Of a stretch of DNA of 64,000 bases, positions 31,188 through 43,410 are shown one piece after another. The notes beneath the pieces were generated by a model. The model was given only the letters and a program-made list of their open reading frames with translations, did not search any database and was not told the origin of the DNA. How positions within the stretch are numbered: position 1 is the first letter of the stretch; each line of letters opens with the position of its first letter. The translations under genes were made by a program, and so were the position numbers. The DNA is from Heligmosomoides polygyrus polygyrus (Eukaryota > Nematoda > Chromadorea > Rhabditida > Heligmosomidae), in NCBI GenBank assembly GCA_947396885.1, contig OX377204.1, positions 5,704,001 through 5,768,000 on the forward strand. Reading direction: 5' to 3'.

Positions 31188-32794
31188 ATTCTATGCACGA
31201 CCTACTGATAAGACCATGTGATGTATTGCGAGTTCTAAAAACTTTGAAGAAGTCTACTTCAGCGACGTTTGATGGCATCCCCCAAACAGTTTATAAAAAA
31301 TGTGCAAATTCCCTTTGCAAGCCATTGTCCATTATTTTCAATATTTCCTTAATGTTCAATGAGGTTCCATCAATTTGGAAGGAAGCCATCATAACTGCAA
31401 TACCGAAAGATAACAGCGCTAGATGCTTGTCATCCTTCCGTCCTATTAGTATTACTCCACCTTCCATAAAAGTCTTGGAGAAACTTCTTCGTGATAAAAT
31501 TAGCTCCCACTTTGCCGAAAACCATTCTATCCCAGCTGAGCAACACGGATTCACTGTTGGAGCGTCAACTATTACTCAATTGGCCGATTGTTATTTTGAT
31601 TGGTATTTAGCTATGAATCGTGGCCATTCTGTTGATGTCATTTATTTCGATTTGTCCAAAGCTTTTGATAAGGTTAATCATGAGAAATTGTTGTACAAGC
31701 TTTCTCATCTTGGCATAAAAGGAACCTTACTTCTCTGGCTAAGTTCATATTTGAGTGATCGGCACATGTGTGTTAAAGTTGGGAACAGTTTTTCTACTCG
31801 GTACTTATGTACCAGTGGAGTCCCACAAGGGGGAGTTTTGTCCCCTTTACTTTTTCTGGCCTACACTTACGATTTACCGGAGAAACTATTTACCAGTCCC
31901 TCAGTGAAGGTGCAGGTTTTTAGACGTTAAAGTGTATGGAATTTATAATGCTGAAACCCAAACAGAGGTACGCCAGGCTTTATCTCAGTCAATCTCAAAC
32001 ATGATGGAGTGGGCGACTGCCTGGGATATCCCTGTTGACCTTTCGAAAACTTCAGTTATGCATCTTGGTTGCACCCCGTGTATGGAGTACCGGGCTGGTG
32101 ATATTTTGCTGAAAACCAGCTACGAAGTAAGGGACCTTGGAATAATTTTAACGCCTAAGCTTGACTTCAAATCTCATATTAATGACGTCATACGAAGAGC
32201 CTTTTCAACACTATTTGCAATTTTACGGAATGTTAAGTGCAACGACGCTTCCATATTAATTAAACTTTACAAGACTTATATTATACCAATTCTGGAATAT
32301 GGTTCGCAAATCTGGAATCCCTACGGGTCTGCAAATCTGGAACGTTAAAGCAGATACGCCAAATAGAGAAAGTTCAAATGGTCTTCACTAAGATCTTGAT
32401 GTATAGATGCTTGCCAGATCCCGGCTTCCCTCAAATGTTGCCAAGCTACTCCGAGCGGCTACGCATCTTTCATATAAGGAGTTTGCATTATCGCCGAATA
32501 TTTTGTGACTTGGTTTTTTGCTTCAAAATTATAAAGGGAGAAACAAAGTTAAGACCAAGCAAATACTGGGTATTCATACCTTCTTCTGGACGTATAAACA
32601 GTTTTTCTTTGCGGACGCCAAGACTACATAGAACGTATCAGACCAAAATTTATAGCACTTTCTTTTTCCGAGCCGCTAGATGGCTACAAATGTTGCCCCC
32701 TAGCCTTCTTGAAGCTCCTACCAGCGCAGCCTTCCGACGGAAACTGAGGGAGGTGGATTTGGTTTCAATTCTCAATCTACCAAGTATATACTGA
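31188..32794 (+). pseudogene. LINE E reverse transcriptase, two frameshifts
   Basis: Frame 1 (to 31930) has FDGIPQTVYKKC, FRPISITPPSIKVLEKLL, EQHGFTVGASTITQL, YFDLSKAFDKVNHEKL and TSGVPQGGVLSPLLF, typical of CR1/Jockey RT. At about 31920 bases are missing where FADD should be (the reading is F-L-D-V), so the catalytic pair is broken and the frame shifts. Frame 2 (31932-32348) has GIYNAETQTE, LGIILTPKLDFKSHI and LYKTYIIPILEYGSQIWNP. One more shift near 32340 leads to frame 3 (KQIRQIEKVQMVFTKILMY, then FFFRAARWLQMLPP), which ends at 32794. Inactive. Confidence 0.85.
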
Positions 32795-33754
32795 ATACCT
32801 CGCTTCAGGTTCAGGCTGCCTCAATTGCTCAGAGCTGTTCAGTGATGGCTGATATCTTTCAAAGTTGAGCTGCAGAAATCACAAATAGATCTAGATGTTC
32901 CTATCTTTAGCAAGCTATTCACGTCTGTGTCCATTTTGCCTCTCTCTTGTTGCATTATGAGAAATTCATTTAGCTTAAGTGATATTTAGATCATATATGC
33001 AGTAATGGACCTCAAATTACGATGGCTGCTCCTGATCAGACTTCCCTCTCCATGTGCCTTGTGTTGTTTTCTTTTTTTTTGTTCACGGTATTTTATCCAG
33101 TCCTAGAGGCAGAGAGCGTGAGGGCGATGCTGTTGGTGGCGTGAGCGCGGGGTGGGGGTGCTGAGGTTTGATTGGCTTACCACCCACTAGCTTTATGTTC
33201 TACCTACTTTCTTCCAAAAATCAGACATCTTGCCGTGGTTCTACATTGAAGTCTAAAGCACTAGAATTTCCTTGACCTTCACTCGTTGCTACATCTATCC
33301 AGTGCCTCAGGCTGGCTATCAAAAACACTACCAGTTCTGACAGCTTGCCGTATACTTCTATCGGGCACATATTTTGTCGTACTAACAAATAACTGGCATG
33401 TGATAGTCATCTTCGTTGGCACTAAGTAGCAGTGTTGCATAGTCCTTCAGGTATCTTGGTGCAATTTGACTTCATACAAACCATGGCCAGGTGAATATGA
33501 AACATTTTACGTTTTATAAGGAACATGTTGTTTGTGGGTTGTTGTCCTCCATTTCCTCTGTCTCTCTCCCCTTGCCGCGGCGCAGCCTCACTGATAGTGA
33601 GCCTTCTTTTCTCGATGCCCCCGCTTTGTTAAATCTGACCATTGAGTTGTTTTTTTTTCTCTTGTGTTTCTTAGTATTGTTCGTGCTCTACTAGAATCAT
33701 TGAATTGGCACATCCGTATGGGTGTATTTATAATAAATAAATAAATAAATAAAT
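31188..33754 (+). mobile_element. CR1-like LINE E nested in RTE D
   Basis: Inserted antisense between the codons for TKTMF and MKNGW of RTE D. It is 5' truncated and begins inside the region before the RT. The RT frames run to 32794, a 3' untranslated region of about 0.95 kb follows, and the tail is AATAAATAAATAAATAAATA. No target duplication longer than 2 bp is evident. Confidence 0.9.
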
Positions 33755-33834
33755 GAACATCGTCTTCGTAAGATTCAGCTGCAGTCCAACGCTTCCACAT
33801 ACACACATACACGATCGAAGTCGGCCAGCATTCG

Positions 33835-35976
33835 TTACGCCTGACTGATGCTCGGTGTTATGAGCACGATGTCGTCAGCGAAGCAAAGATGGTGCAGTTG
33901 CCGGCCGTCGACCTTCACTCCCATGTCTTCCCATTCTAGTTCGCGCATGACGTTTTCGAGGGTGGCGCTGAAGGGCTTCGGGGATATGGTATCCCCTTGT
34001 CGAACCCCTCTCTTCACGTCAATGACGACGTCGTTGTAGAATGGAGAGATCTTGGTCGTGAATCCACTGTACAGCTCTCGAAGGACCCTGATGTACTGAG
34101 TAGGAACGCCCTGAGTGAGCAGGGCTTCCATGACCGCTTCAGTCTCGACGGAGTCGAATGCCTTCTTCAGGTCGATGAACGTAAGGCACAGCGGCAGCTT
34201 GTACTCTCGCGACACTTCGATGAGCTTCGTAATGGTGTGTATGTGGTCGATCGTGCTGAATCCTCTCCGAAATCCTGCTTGTTCGCATGGCTGTCCTTCG
34301 TCCAGCGTTCTACTAATCCTATTCAGGATGACTCGAGTGAACAGCTTGTAGACTACGGACAACAGGCAGATCGGGCGATAGTTGCCAATGTCGTGCACGT
34401 CTCCCTTCTTGTACAGCAAAACGGTCTTGCTGGTCTTCCACTGAGATGGAACCTTGCATTCGGACAGGTAGCGTGTGAAGAGCCGCGCCAAGGTGTTGAT
34501 GAGCGCTGGCGGGAGGTTCTTCAGGTGTTCAGCTCTGATCCTGTCAGAACCGGGTGCTGTACGTTTCTTCACCGACGAGATGGCGTGTCGGATTTCGGAA
34601 GAGAGAACAGAGGGGACGACGTATCCATCCTGCGGAAGATGGCATGGGGGCAGGTGGACGTGGCTATCGAAGAGATCGGAGTAGAAGTCGTGGATGACTT
34701 TCTCCATGGTCCTTCTGGAAGAGGTGATGGTTCCGTCAGGACGTCGGAGAGCGGTCATCTTGGTTTTGAAGTTGGCGAAGTTCCGGCGGGCATTGCGGAT
34801 GCTCAGCCCTGCCTCTGCTGCTTCAGCCAACACTTCCGCCCTTCTCTCCTTGAGATCTTCCTTTATCGCCGCTCTGCATAGCTTTGCAAGCTCGGACGTC
34901 AGTTGGTAGTTGCCTGACGCTCGTGCTGCTCCACGCTGGCGTATCAGCTCAAGAGTTTCCGGAGACAGGCGTCTCTTGGTGGTCTTTAAGCTCTCCGCTC
35001 CCTTAGCACTATCGTGGAGATGGTGCACGAAGCGATCGTATTCCTCGTCGACGTTGTCCATGACGGCATCTTCCCAAAGGCCGAGAAGAGAGGTGTAGAG
35101 ATCCCAGTTGATGGTCGTTCTGGGATTCCTCTTCTTGAACTTCGCGGCCTTCTCTCCTTGACGCGAAAAGCGGAACCTCGCGCGAAGGAGGCGGTGGTCC
35201 GATCCCGTGTAGAACTTGGGGACAACGGAGACATCGGTCAGGCAATACTTGCGATTGAAGATGATGTGGTCGATCTCGTTGTGGAACTGGCCACCGGGGG
35301 ATTCCCAGGTCCATCGTAGGGAGGGAGGCTTCTGGAACTGCGAGTTTCCATGGATGGTCTTGGTCGACATGATAAACTCAGACAGCCTTTCACCTTGCTC
35401 GTTCCACTCCAAACCGTGGGTTCCGATGTGAAGTTCCTCCGGCGACCTTCGTGGCCCGATCTTGGCGTTGAAGTCGCCGACGATCACCTTGTAGAAGGTG
35501 TGATCTTCCTTATAGAACTTCTCCAGCTCCACGTAGAAGGCCTCGACGTCTTCGTCGTCGTAGTCGGATGTTGGGGCATACGCGACGAACACAGTCAAGG
35601 CTGGCACGGAGCCACATCGCTTCAGTCGCAGACGTCCGATTCGGCTTGTCAGAGACTCGTACGAATCGATGTTCATGGCCAAGTGCGTGTTGACGAGGAC
35701 ACCAACGCCGCCTACTCCCCTGCTGTCGCATGTTCCGAGGAACAGTTCTTCTCCGGAGTCGTAGGCGGCGTGTAGGGGGTGGTGTCTTCTCGTCTCGGTC
35801 AGTCCGATGACGTCGTACTTGATCTTCCTGGCTTGCATCATCAGGTCCTCGACGGATGCTTCCGACGCAAGCGTGCGGGCGTTGTAAGTACAGATCGTCA
35901 TCCTAGTCCTTCTCAGTTTGCGCAGCCTGGTTAGGCCCTGAGATTTTAGCAGCCTCTCCGTACTCGTCCTTCCCAT
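33835..35976 (-). CDS. RTE D endonuclease/reverse transcriptase, N-terminal 713 codons
   Basis: An uninterrupted frame encodes a retrotransposon polyprotein. Residues about 25-270 are an apurinic-type endonuclease with [47 protein letters not shown] and [11 protein letters not shown]. Residues about 450-705 are the reverse transcriptase with [58 protein letters not shown] and the catalytic FADDIVLI. It stops at TAA just after SISQA; the frame then continues as RMLADFDRV, with a frameshift before the LINE E insertion. The enzyme would nick DNA and prime reverse transcription in the nucleus. Missing is only the C-terminal part, found beyond the nested LINE. Confidence 0.9.
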   Translation of the reverse strand: MGRTSTERLLKSQGLTRLRKLRRTRMTICTYNARTLASEASVEDLMMQARKIKYDVIGLTETRRHHPLHAAYDSGEELFLGTCDSRGVGGVGVLVNTHLAMNIDSYESLTSRIGRLRLKRCGSVPALTVFVAYAPTSDYDDEDVEAFYVELEKFYKEDHTFYKVIVGDFNAKIGPRRSPEELHIGTHGLEWNEQGERLSEFIMSTKTIHGNSQFQKPPSLRWTWESPGGQFHNEIDHIIFNRKYCLTDVSVVPKFYTGSDHRLLRARFRFSRQGEKAAKFKKRNPRTTINWDLYTSLLGLWEDAVMDNVDEEYDRFVHHLHDSAKGAESLKTTKRRLSPETLELIRQRGAARASGNYQLTSELAKLCRAAIKEDLKERRAEVLAEAAEAGLSIRNARRNFANFKTKMTALRRPDGTITSSRRTMEKVIHDFYSDLFDSHVHLPPCHLPQDGYVVPSVLSSEIRHAISSVKKRTAPGSDRIRAEHLKNLPPALINTLARLFTRYLSECKVPSQWKTSKTVLLYKKGDVHDIGNYRPICLLSVVYKLFTRVILNRISRTLDEGQPCEQAGFRRGFSTIDHIHTITKLIEVSREYKLPLCLTFIDLKKAFDSVETEAVMEALLTQGVPTQYIRVLRELYSGFTTKISPFYNDVVIDVKRGVRQGDTISPKPFSATLENVMRELEWEDMGVKVDGRQLHHLCFADDIVLITPSISQA

Positions 35977-36464
35977 CGCTGCAGAAATGGGGGCTCTTTC
36001 GGGGTCAGGGGAATGAGGCCCTTTAGTGCTGCTGTGTTTGACTGGAATACAACACGGGTAGCTCTGTCGTGCGGGCGGGGTACTCCGGGCAGCCAGCCAG
36101 ACTGCCCGAAGGGACGGGGCGAGACTTAAGGCGGCCTCGAATCGCCTTACATGTACTCCCAGTCTACCGAGTGCAAGCTTTTGGCCGAGCCGACACAGTT
36201 ACAATCCGCAGAGTCACGGACACATCCACGCACACTGTGCACGAACATGCCGCTCCCACGCACAAGGAACGCATCGACCCGACACAGCAGGAGCAAGGAG
36301 TCCATCCCCTGCATCCCACCTGCGTCTCTGGGCAGTACACGGTCGCATTTGGTTCGCGTTTAATTCCCCTATCCACCACCCGGGGACGCGCCACGTGGCC
36401 ACAAGCGGCCCGAGATCCCTCTTAACAAGAGAACCCGAAGGCTCTCTATCGAGGGAGATCCGTG

Positions 36465-36477
36465 GCCTCGCATAAAT
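36465..36477. repeat. Target-site duplication of RTE D, right
   Basis: GCCTCGCATAAAT, identical to 30465-30477. Confidence 0.85.
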
Positions 36478-36904
36478 ACTTGTTATAATTTCTCCTCGAA
36501 GAGAGCGTATCGATTGATATGTGCTTTTTTGAAGGCTTTTCACTTGAAAACACAGTACACCTTGCAAAAAATGGTGGATATCTTTTAAAATACAGAAACT
36601 ATTTGAATGGTTCTCACATTGCTCCTAGCGAAGCTTTAGAAATGCCTTAAGACCCATAAAAAGGCACAGGGTAACGAGATTTCTGTGGCGCAAATGGCCG
36701 AGATTGTGCTATGCCCCGCCCAAAACCTTGCATTTCAAATTGATTGATTGTGCATGGGTGAAGCGAGTGGGTGTTCTTTGGTGAGCTAGTCGCTGAATCG
36801 CGTCTACACCACGTGAAATTTAACTGCAGAGTGCGCCACGCTTCAAAGGAATAGAATAACTACAACACAAGTGATTTCTGAAAAGCAAGACACTTATACA
36901 AAAC

Positions 36905-39900
36905 ACAAATACAGTATCGGCTGTGCCGCATCGTCCATCTAGTACAAGCGGAGCGAAAGATGAAGAGCGACGCAAAGGGGCGCCGGAGAGCGCCCTAACC
37001 TGCTCGCCACGCTCTGACGCAAGTCGCGTTAGGGCGCTGTGCCCTCAACTTCTGGACGTTAAGCTGATGGAAAGAGCCTATCAATGCGTTTGGACGAGCA
37101 TGGCCTACTGTTTGGAACTAGCTGTGGCATGGCGCACGCTGTAAACAATGCAAATAGGCCCGGTAGAATCAATCCAGTAGGAGCAAGAGAGCGAAGCGGC
37201 CAATGCAGATTAAGGTTGTGAGACCCAATTTTTCCGATTTTGGTCGATCACTGCGGTAAGACGAGGCGAGCTAGCAAATCCATGCAATTCCGTGGGCGAG
37301 CACTGAAGGCACCTTGCGACGACCTGCTCGCAATTTCCCAGCTGCTAAAATTGCCTCACAGCTGCCGTTTTAGAGCGGCGATGAGGTTTGGACGAGGAGC
37401 GTTTTAGAATGACAGCGGTGAAATTTCTTTCGGCTTTACTCGCCCACATTTGAGTTTTCGACACTTCCAATAATACCGATCTGTTCAAAACGAAAAGTTT
37501 TATGGAATGATGTCAATCTCGACCAGTTTTGGAAATATCGATCAGTTTCGCAGCAAGCGGAGCGGCGATGATGTCGCTGGAAATCAATGTTCTCGAATTA
37601 GGCCAATTTGAAAATTGGAAAAGTTTGGTACTATCTCGCAATTTGGAAAGTTAGGCACTGTTCGGTAGCGCTTTTAATGGTGAATTGAGCGGTGTTACTT
37701 AGAGTAGCGAGAGCTGTAATCTGAGGCGTAGAACATCAATCATTGATGTGCAAAATTTCACGCGCGGGCGTGTTTGGAGCGCGATAACTCTGTCGAGTGT
37801 AAACGGTTCCGGCCGCAACTTGTATATTTTGTAGCCAAAAAAATGTTCTAGCAATTCACCAAAGCACAGCAATGTAGCTTGCGGACGGGCAAAGTCCCAG
37901 TGGTGCGAAGCTGATGCTAAGCTTATGTGATGATTTTTTCAGAATTCAGTCGATCACTGCGGTAAGAAGCGGAGAGCTAACTGTATAAAAGTGCGCTGAA
38001 GAGCAGAACAGTAAAGGCTTTTCACAATGACTCGCAACTTCCCATCTGCCTATACTGCCCTAACCACAGATCCCATTTTAGAGCGGCGGACTTAACGGCT
38101 GAAGTTTCCTGCACACTTACTCGCCCAGGTTTGTGTTTTCGACACTCACAATGAAAAGTTCTGTTTGTTAGGAAAATCTCTATCGAATGGTATTGATCTC
38201 GACCAATTTTAGAAAAATTGTTCTTTGAGAATCTCACATCGAAGACGAGGCCGAGCCTGCGCGGCCGATGACGTCACAGAAAATCGAGATTTTCGAAATT
38301 GGCCAAATTTTTCCGTTCAAACTTCGTTAAAAATTATCTAGGAGGGTATTTAAGGCGCTGATTGCGAATCCGACGTTTGTTTGTGAAAATTTCGCCAAAT
38401 GCAGTAAGTTACTACCCTTTGAGGGTGGTCAGGTCAGGGTCACCGATTACTCTCGGTTATCGGTAAGGGCGGTCTCTTGCCGTAGTCGTTTAAATGGATT
38501 TCGGCATTGTGTTTGGAACTTCGAGTAACCACCAGTCACTATTCGAAGTTTGAGCAAAACCAGTGATCACGGCCGGATCTTCTTCTTCTTCAACGTTTGT
38601 CCCGCTTCGAAGCGGGGTCCGCTTTTCTGGTGTAGTGACGCCACTTTACGCGATCAAGCGCTTGATCGGGATGGATACCAGCAGTATTCAGGTCCACATA
38701 CAACGAGCCAACGCTGCTTCGGCCGCCCTTTAGTCCGTTTTCCGGGCACATCTATGTTAAGGCCAATCTTCTGAACAGTGTCACCATTAGCGCGAAGAAC
38801 TTGGCCATACCACCGAAGGCAAGCCTCACGTAACATGTCAGCAATTGGAGCGACACCAAACCTCTGGCGTATTTCATCGTTGGGAATACGGTCCAAACGC
38901 GTAACACCAGTCGTCCAGCTCAGCATTTTCGCTTACGCTGAGACGAGTCTCGACCTCCTTCGTTGTAGGCCATAATTCAGCTCCATGCATAGCTACTGGT
39001 CGGACGACGGTTCTATAGATCTTCGATTTAAGGCGTTCCGGTATCTCCCTGTCGCATAAAACGCTTGTCATCGAGCGTCATTTGAACCACGCTGCGCTCA
39101 CGCGCGAGCTCACCTCGAACGTCAGACTACCATCAGATGCAATTGCAAATCCAAGGTGCTTGAAGTTTGTCGTTCGTACTAGCGCAGTGCCATTGATTTC
39201 AATGGACCCGGCTTCGTTTACGTCTGTCGTCAAATACTCGGATCTTTTGACGTTTGGCTTGAGTCCGAAAATCGCTAAGCGTGCGCTTGTCTCTCGAGTT
39301 CGCTCTTCTCTCCGCTTGCAAGCATCACGTCATCTGCATGCAGCAGCATCCAGGGGGTAGATTTCTGGAGGTCTCTCGAAATGGCATCCATTACGACAAT
39401 GAATAGGAGCGGGGAAAGCGCAGAGCCCTGGTGAACACCGGCAGAGATAAGAACTTCGTCGATGTGCCGGCAGGCGCTCGCACACTACTCTTTGGACCAG
39501 AATAAAATATGCGCACCCACTCAATAAGCTCTTTGGGACCACCGTGTTGTTGTAAGGCGTACCATACAACTCACGCGGTACACGATCAAATGCTTTCTCT
39601 AAGTCGAGAAAAGCTAGGTGCAGCAGTTTCTGCTTCTCGCGATGTCTCTACAATAAGAACAAGAAGACGAACAGCATGTATGGCATCGACGGTGCCACAG
39701 CCCGCTACGAAGCCACATTGATTGGTGGAAAGTTGGACGATATCGCGAATACGTCCATCTACAATTCGCTCGAAGATTTTCATGATGTGCGAGAGCAAAC
39801 GAATTGGACGGCAATTCGTCCAGTCCGCAGGACTGTCCTTCCTCTTCCAAATCGGGATCGTCGTGCTTCCGTGCCACCTACCAGGTACCTTCGTTTCCAT

Positions 39901-42645
39901 AACAACCTGTTTGAAACTCCACTAGCCACTCAGCAGGACTCCAGCACCTCAATTTCCATAGGTCGTCCGCTATATCATCGGGGTCCGTTGCTTGCCTGGC
40001 TTCATCTTCTTCAAAACCGCCTCCGTCTCCTCTACAGTGATTTTCCGCACAGGACTGTACGTAGGAGGGACGCAAGGGATGGGCGGATGGGCAAACACTT
40101 CTGTCGAAATTCTCTCGAAGTAGTCATGCCATCGTTTCATAGCCCTCTTGCGGTTCGTCAGTGGAGGCCGTCCTCATCATTGATGCCAAAGAATTTCTCG
40201 ATGTCCTCGGCCTGACGATGGTGTGCCTTGGCAATTCGAAAAAGCTGTCGTTCACCATCGCGCGTCTGTTTATCGCTGAGATCATCGTAATGGACGGCTT
40301 TTGCAACGGCTACGGCCTTCTTTGTCGCTTTATTTGCCTCCTGGTACATACGCTATTTGTCTGGATCTTGTCGCGCAGGAACGCGTGATATAATTAGTCA
40401 TGCCTAATTCAGAACATGCAACTTGTAATATCATATCGGTGGCATCTTTCCATGTTTCGTCAACGGTTGTCACCGTCGGTAACCGAATACGAGAAACAAA
40501 GGCTCCAGCATTTTCCTTCAACCGCCACCACTTAATTCTCGGTGAGCCGCATCGCTCGGCTTGTCTCAGCCTCGGGGGTCGAACTTAAGAGTGCATATCA
40601 GCGGACGGTGCTGTGAGGCGACAGTCTCGTACGGCGCCACCCTCGCATCTGTAACCAGCTTTCAATCGCTATGCTTCACAAGGATCTGTGTCTTGGTGCT
40701 CTCGCTACAGAACGACACCTGATGGGAGTCACGCTTTCGAAATACGGTGTTCGCGATGATGAAGTTATGCGAGTCCGCATACTCGAGGGTTCGCTCACCA
40801 TTAGCGTTACGTGCACCATATCCAAAACCGCCGTGACAGCTGTGACCATATTTCGCAGTCCCCACATAACCGATGAGGTCACCTGCGATAACGACAGCGT
40901 CTTCTGACGGTACCTCTGCTGTCTTTTCATCAAGCAGTGTCCAAAACTCATCCTTGGCTCTCTCAGAGCAACGTGCCTGCGGAGCGTACGCAGAGAAGAA
41001 ATGATACATACACTGTACAGCAGCGACTACGACCTTCATCAAGCGGTCATTAAAACGTTCAACGCTTATAATCGCGTCTTGGAAACGTTCGGAGACGATT
41101 ACACCAACTCCGCTGGTGGTCCTGGGACTGCCGCACAGAATGGCCTTGAAGCCTCGGCATATGTCCCTTGACTGTACGGTACATAAGTCGACTCGTCTCT
41201 GCTCCAGTGCTTATGCCAACTCGCACGAGCGGCCCGTCAACGTACCCGCATTCAGCGTAGCTGCGCAGGTCTTGCCTGCAATGCTGTCCTCCCGATGCTG
41301 TCCTCGCATCAGAGACCCTCGCATACTTCTCACACTAGCCTGGCTCTGCGAGTGCGTATCGACTCCCGCGGACGCCGTAGCATTATCTTGATACTCACTT
41401 AACGTCATCAACCATGTGATGTGACATGGGATCTTCATAGGCCGGCCTGTCACTAGGGCCTGTCGCCTGTACTCGAATGTTCGTGATTATTTTAATTCGC
41501 TGAAACGAACGGTTTGTAGTGGCACCACGTGGAGGAACGGACATCGCCACCTGATCATGACTGGATCACCCTCAGTTTTCCAGAGGAAAATCTAAAACCT
41601 ACCGAAATCGGCGGTATTCATAAAAACGGACGTCGGAGTCGCAATCAGCGCCGCATATAACCCCCTAAATGATATTGAACGAAAAAATTGGGCCAATTTC
41701 GAAAATGTTGATTTCCGATGACGTCATCGCCCGCGAAGGCTCGGCCAAGAGCGCCCTCTCCTCGATGCGAAATTGTCAAAAAATTGATATTTCCAAAACT
41801 GGTCGTGATTGCCATCGTTCGATAGAGCTTTTTATGGTAAGCAAGAAGATATTATTGGGAGTGCCAAAAACTCATTTGTGGGCACGTAAGGACCGCAGAA
41901 ATTTCACCGCTGCCATTCCAAAACGCTCTTCTCCCAAATTTCACCGCCGCTCTAGAACGGCAGCTGTGGTTAAGGCAATTTGAGCAGCTGGGAGGTTGTG
42001 AGCAGGTCGTCGCAAAGTGCCTTCACTGCTTTGCTCGCTCACGGATATGCATGCCGTTAGCTCGCCTCGTCTTACCGCAGTGATCGACCAAAATCGGAAA
42101 AAATGGGTTGCACTTGCTTAACCTGCAGTTTCGCGCCGCTGTAACTTTTCCCTTCGCAAACCGTTGTGCTTCAGCCAACTTCAAGAATCTTGTGTTTTAT
42201 TATGATGCTCCAAACACGCCCGCGCGTTCAAATTGGCGGCATCCTGAAGTCTCAGTGAAAACGTGGAAATCGCTGACAGGCAATGCTAGGCCCACGAAGG
42301 ATTTAGAACGAATGGGGAAACATCTCGATACTTGGATAGTAGGCTCTAGCGCACTTGAAGGAGTGATGACGTCATCGAACGCGGAGCCGCGCGGGCTCGG
42401 CCTCGATGCGAACTCGACGCCCACTCGATTGATACTGCCGGGCCTATATGCATTGTTCACAGCGCGCGCCATGCTCCAAACAGTAGGCCATGCTCGTCCA
42501 AACATATTGATAGGCTCCCACTATCAGCCTGACGTCCAGAACGTCAGACGCGAAGCGTAGCGAGCAAAAAACGGCGCTTTCCGGTGCCCATTTGCGCTGC
42601 TACACCGTATTTGGACGATGCGGCACAGCCGGTACTGTACAAACA
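36905..42645. mobile_element. Large foldback element with RTE in its spacer
   Basis: The left arm (about 36905-38402) and right arm (about 41590-42645) are inverted copies. Outer landmark GGCTGTGCCGCATCGTCCA is at 36919 and inverted at about 42615-42633. Middle landmark GTCGATCACTGCGGTAAGAC is at about 37244 and inverted at about 42074-42093. Inner landmark GGCGCTGATTGCGA is at about 38354 and inverted at about 41638. The left arm is longer because it contains two copies of the GTCGATCACTGCGGTAAGA segment (about 37244 and 37948). No transposase gene was seen. Confidence 0.8.
38575..41475 (-). mobile_element. RTE retrotransposon, family B, copy 3 (near full length)
   Basis: The minus strand holds, in order, an endonuclease start (CAATLNAGTLTGRSCELA at 41290-41211), an endonuclease middle (FFSAYAPQARCSERAKDEF, VIAGDLIGYVG at 41042-40662), a linker (RDGERQLFRIAKAHHRQAED), an RT core (STNQCGFVAGCGTVDAIHAV) and a C-terminus (RWYGQVLRANGDTVQKIGL). 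It ends ACAAACGTTGAAGAAGAAGA. Many frameshifts. A diverged duplication (GATCACGGCCGGATC at 38564, GATCATGACTGGATC near 41551) is a possible target site. Confidence 0.8.
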
Positions 42646-42659
42646 CAAAACTCAAACAC

Positions 42660-43069
42660 AAAAAAAGAGTGGAGCAGAGTGCTATTTGCCTTCTATTATG
42701 TTTTCCCTCCCTGTTCTACAAAACGAGTCAACAATGTAAGCTTTGCATATCCACCTTCAAGTCATCAAGTGTGCGAACTTCCTGCTTCCTTGATAGAGCA
42801 ATTAATAACGCATTACATACATACATCTACACAGTATATAGGACACAACAATACCTTTTCAGGTAGTCCCTTAATAGTCTCACCAAATATAGTTCTTCAT
42901 GCTGCCCCATACCAACTCGATTAGATTCAAGTCGACGATGATGACGCTTATTATTAATTTAATAAACGTGTGGGACCCAATCGCAACGTCTTATATGTTC
43001 TCATTGTAGTTGCACCGCATATGAACCGTGATGAATAAAACATACCAAAAAACCGAGGTGAATTAAAGT
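42660..43069. other. No gene seen
   Basis: AT-rich sequence outside the foldback arm. One 110-codon frame here starts inside the arm and has no recognised motif. Confidence 0.4.
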
Positions 43070-43185
43070 TTTCTCATAGTATGTATACCTACCCTTCCCA
43101 TCTTAGACAATAATTTTTCCGTAGGGACCTTGCCGAAAGCTTTTGAAAAGTCGAAAAAGAGTTGTATGAGGCTTAGCACGGTCGC
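43070..43185 (-). mobile_element. LINE reverse transcriptase fragment
   Basis: The minus strand encodes LFFDFSKAFGKVPTEKLLSK followed by MGRVGIHT, the RT block LDFSKAFDxVPHxxLL with the catalytic-region Asp changed to Gly. Isolated fragment of a CR1/Jockey-type element. Confidence 0.7.
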
Positions 43186-43410
43186 AGCAGAAATGGTGCT
43201 CTACCAGTAGATCGGCGCAGAAATGGGGCAGCACCGTTGGCTCTCACACCAAAAGGACTACATCCAGCGGTATTGCAGCGCAAGTGACTTCTGTCGACTT
43301 CAGCCATAACCACTGCGATTTTAAACAAATAACTTTGAAATAGTTATGGCAATGCGACCTTTGTGACGGATTAAAGCGTCTTTCTTTCAAAGAGTTTGAG
43401 CGGTATTGCC

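Larger units (their letters stand above)
30478..36464 (-). mobile_element. RTE-type retrotransposon D, split by LINE E
   Basis: A 3.4-kb RTE element, excluding the 2567-bp LINE nested at 31188-33754, bounded by a perfect 13-bp duplication. The 5' region (35977-36464) is GC-rich, untranslated and begins after the TSD. Coding runs from 35976 leftward, and the 3' end is a short ACAGGTGATACAGGTG tail. The same 3' end recurs at 54786-54977. It is the best-preserved non-LTR element in the window. Confidence 0.9.

Noticed and set aside
33997..34881. 294-codon plus frame
   Set aside because: Antisense to the conserved endonuclease/RT frame of RTE D.
33835..35976. 713-codon frame as a host gene
   Set aside because: Endonuclease and RT motifs, target duplications and untranslated ends show it is a retrotransposon.
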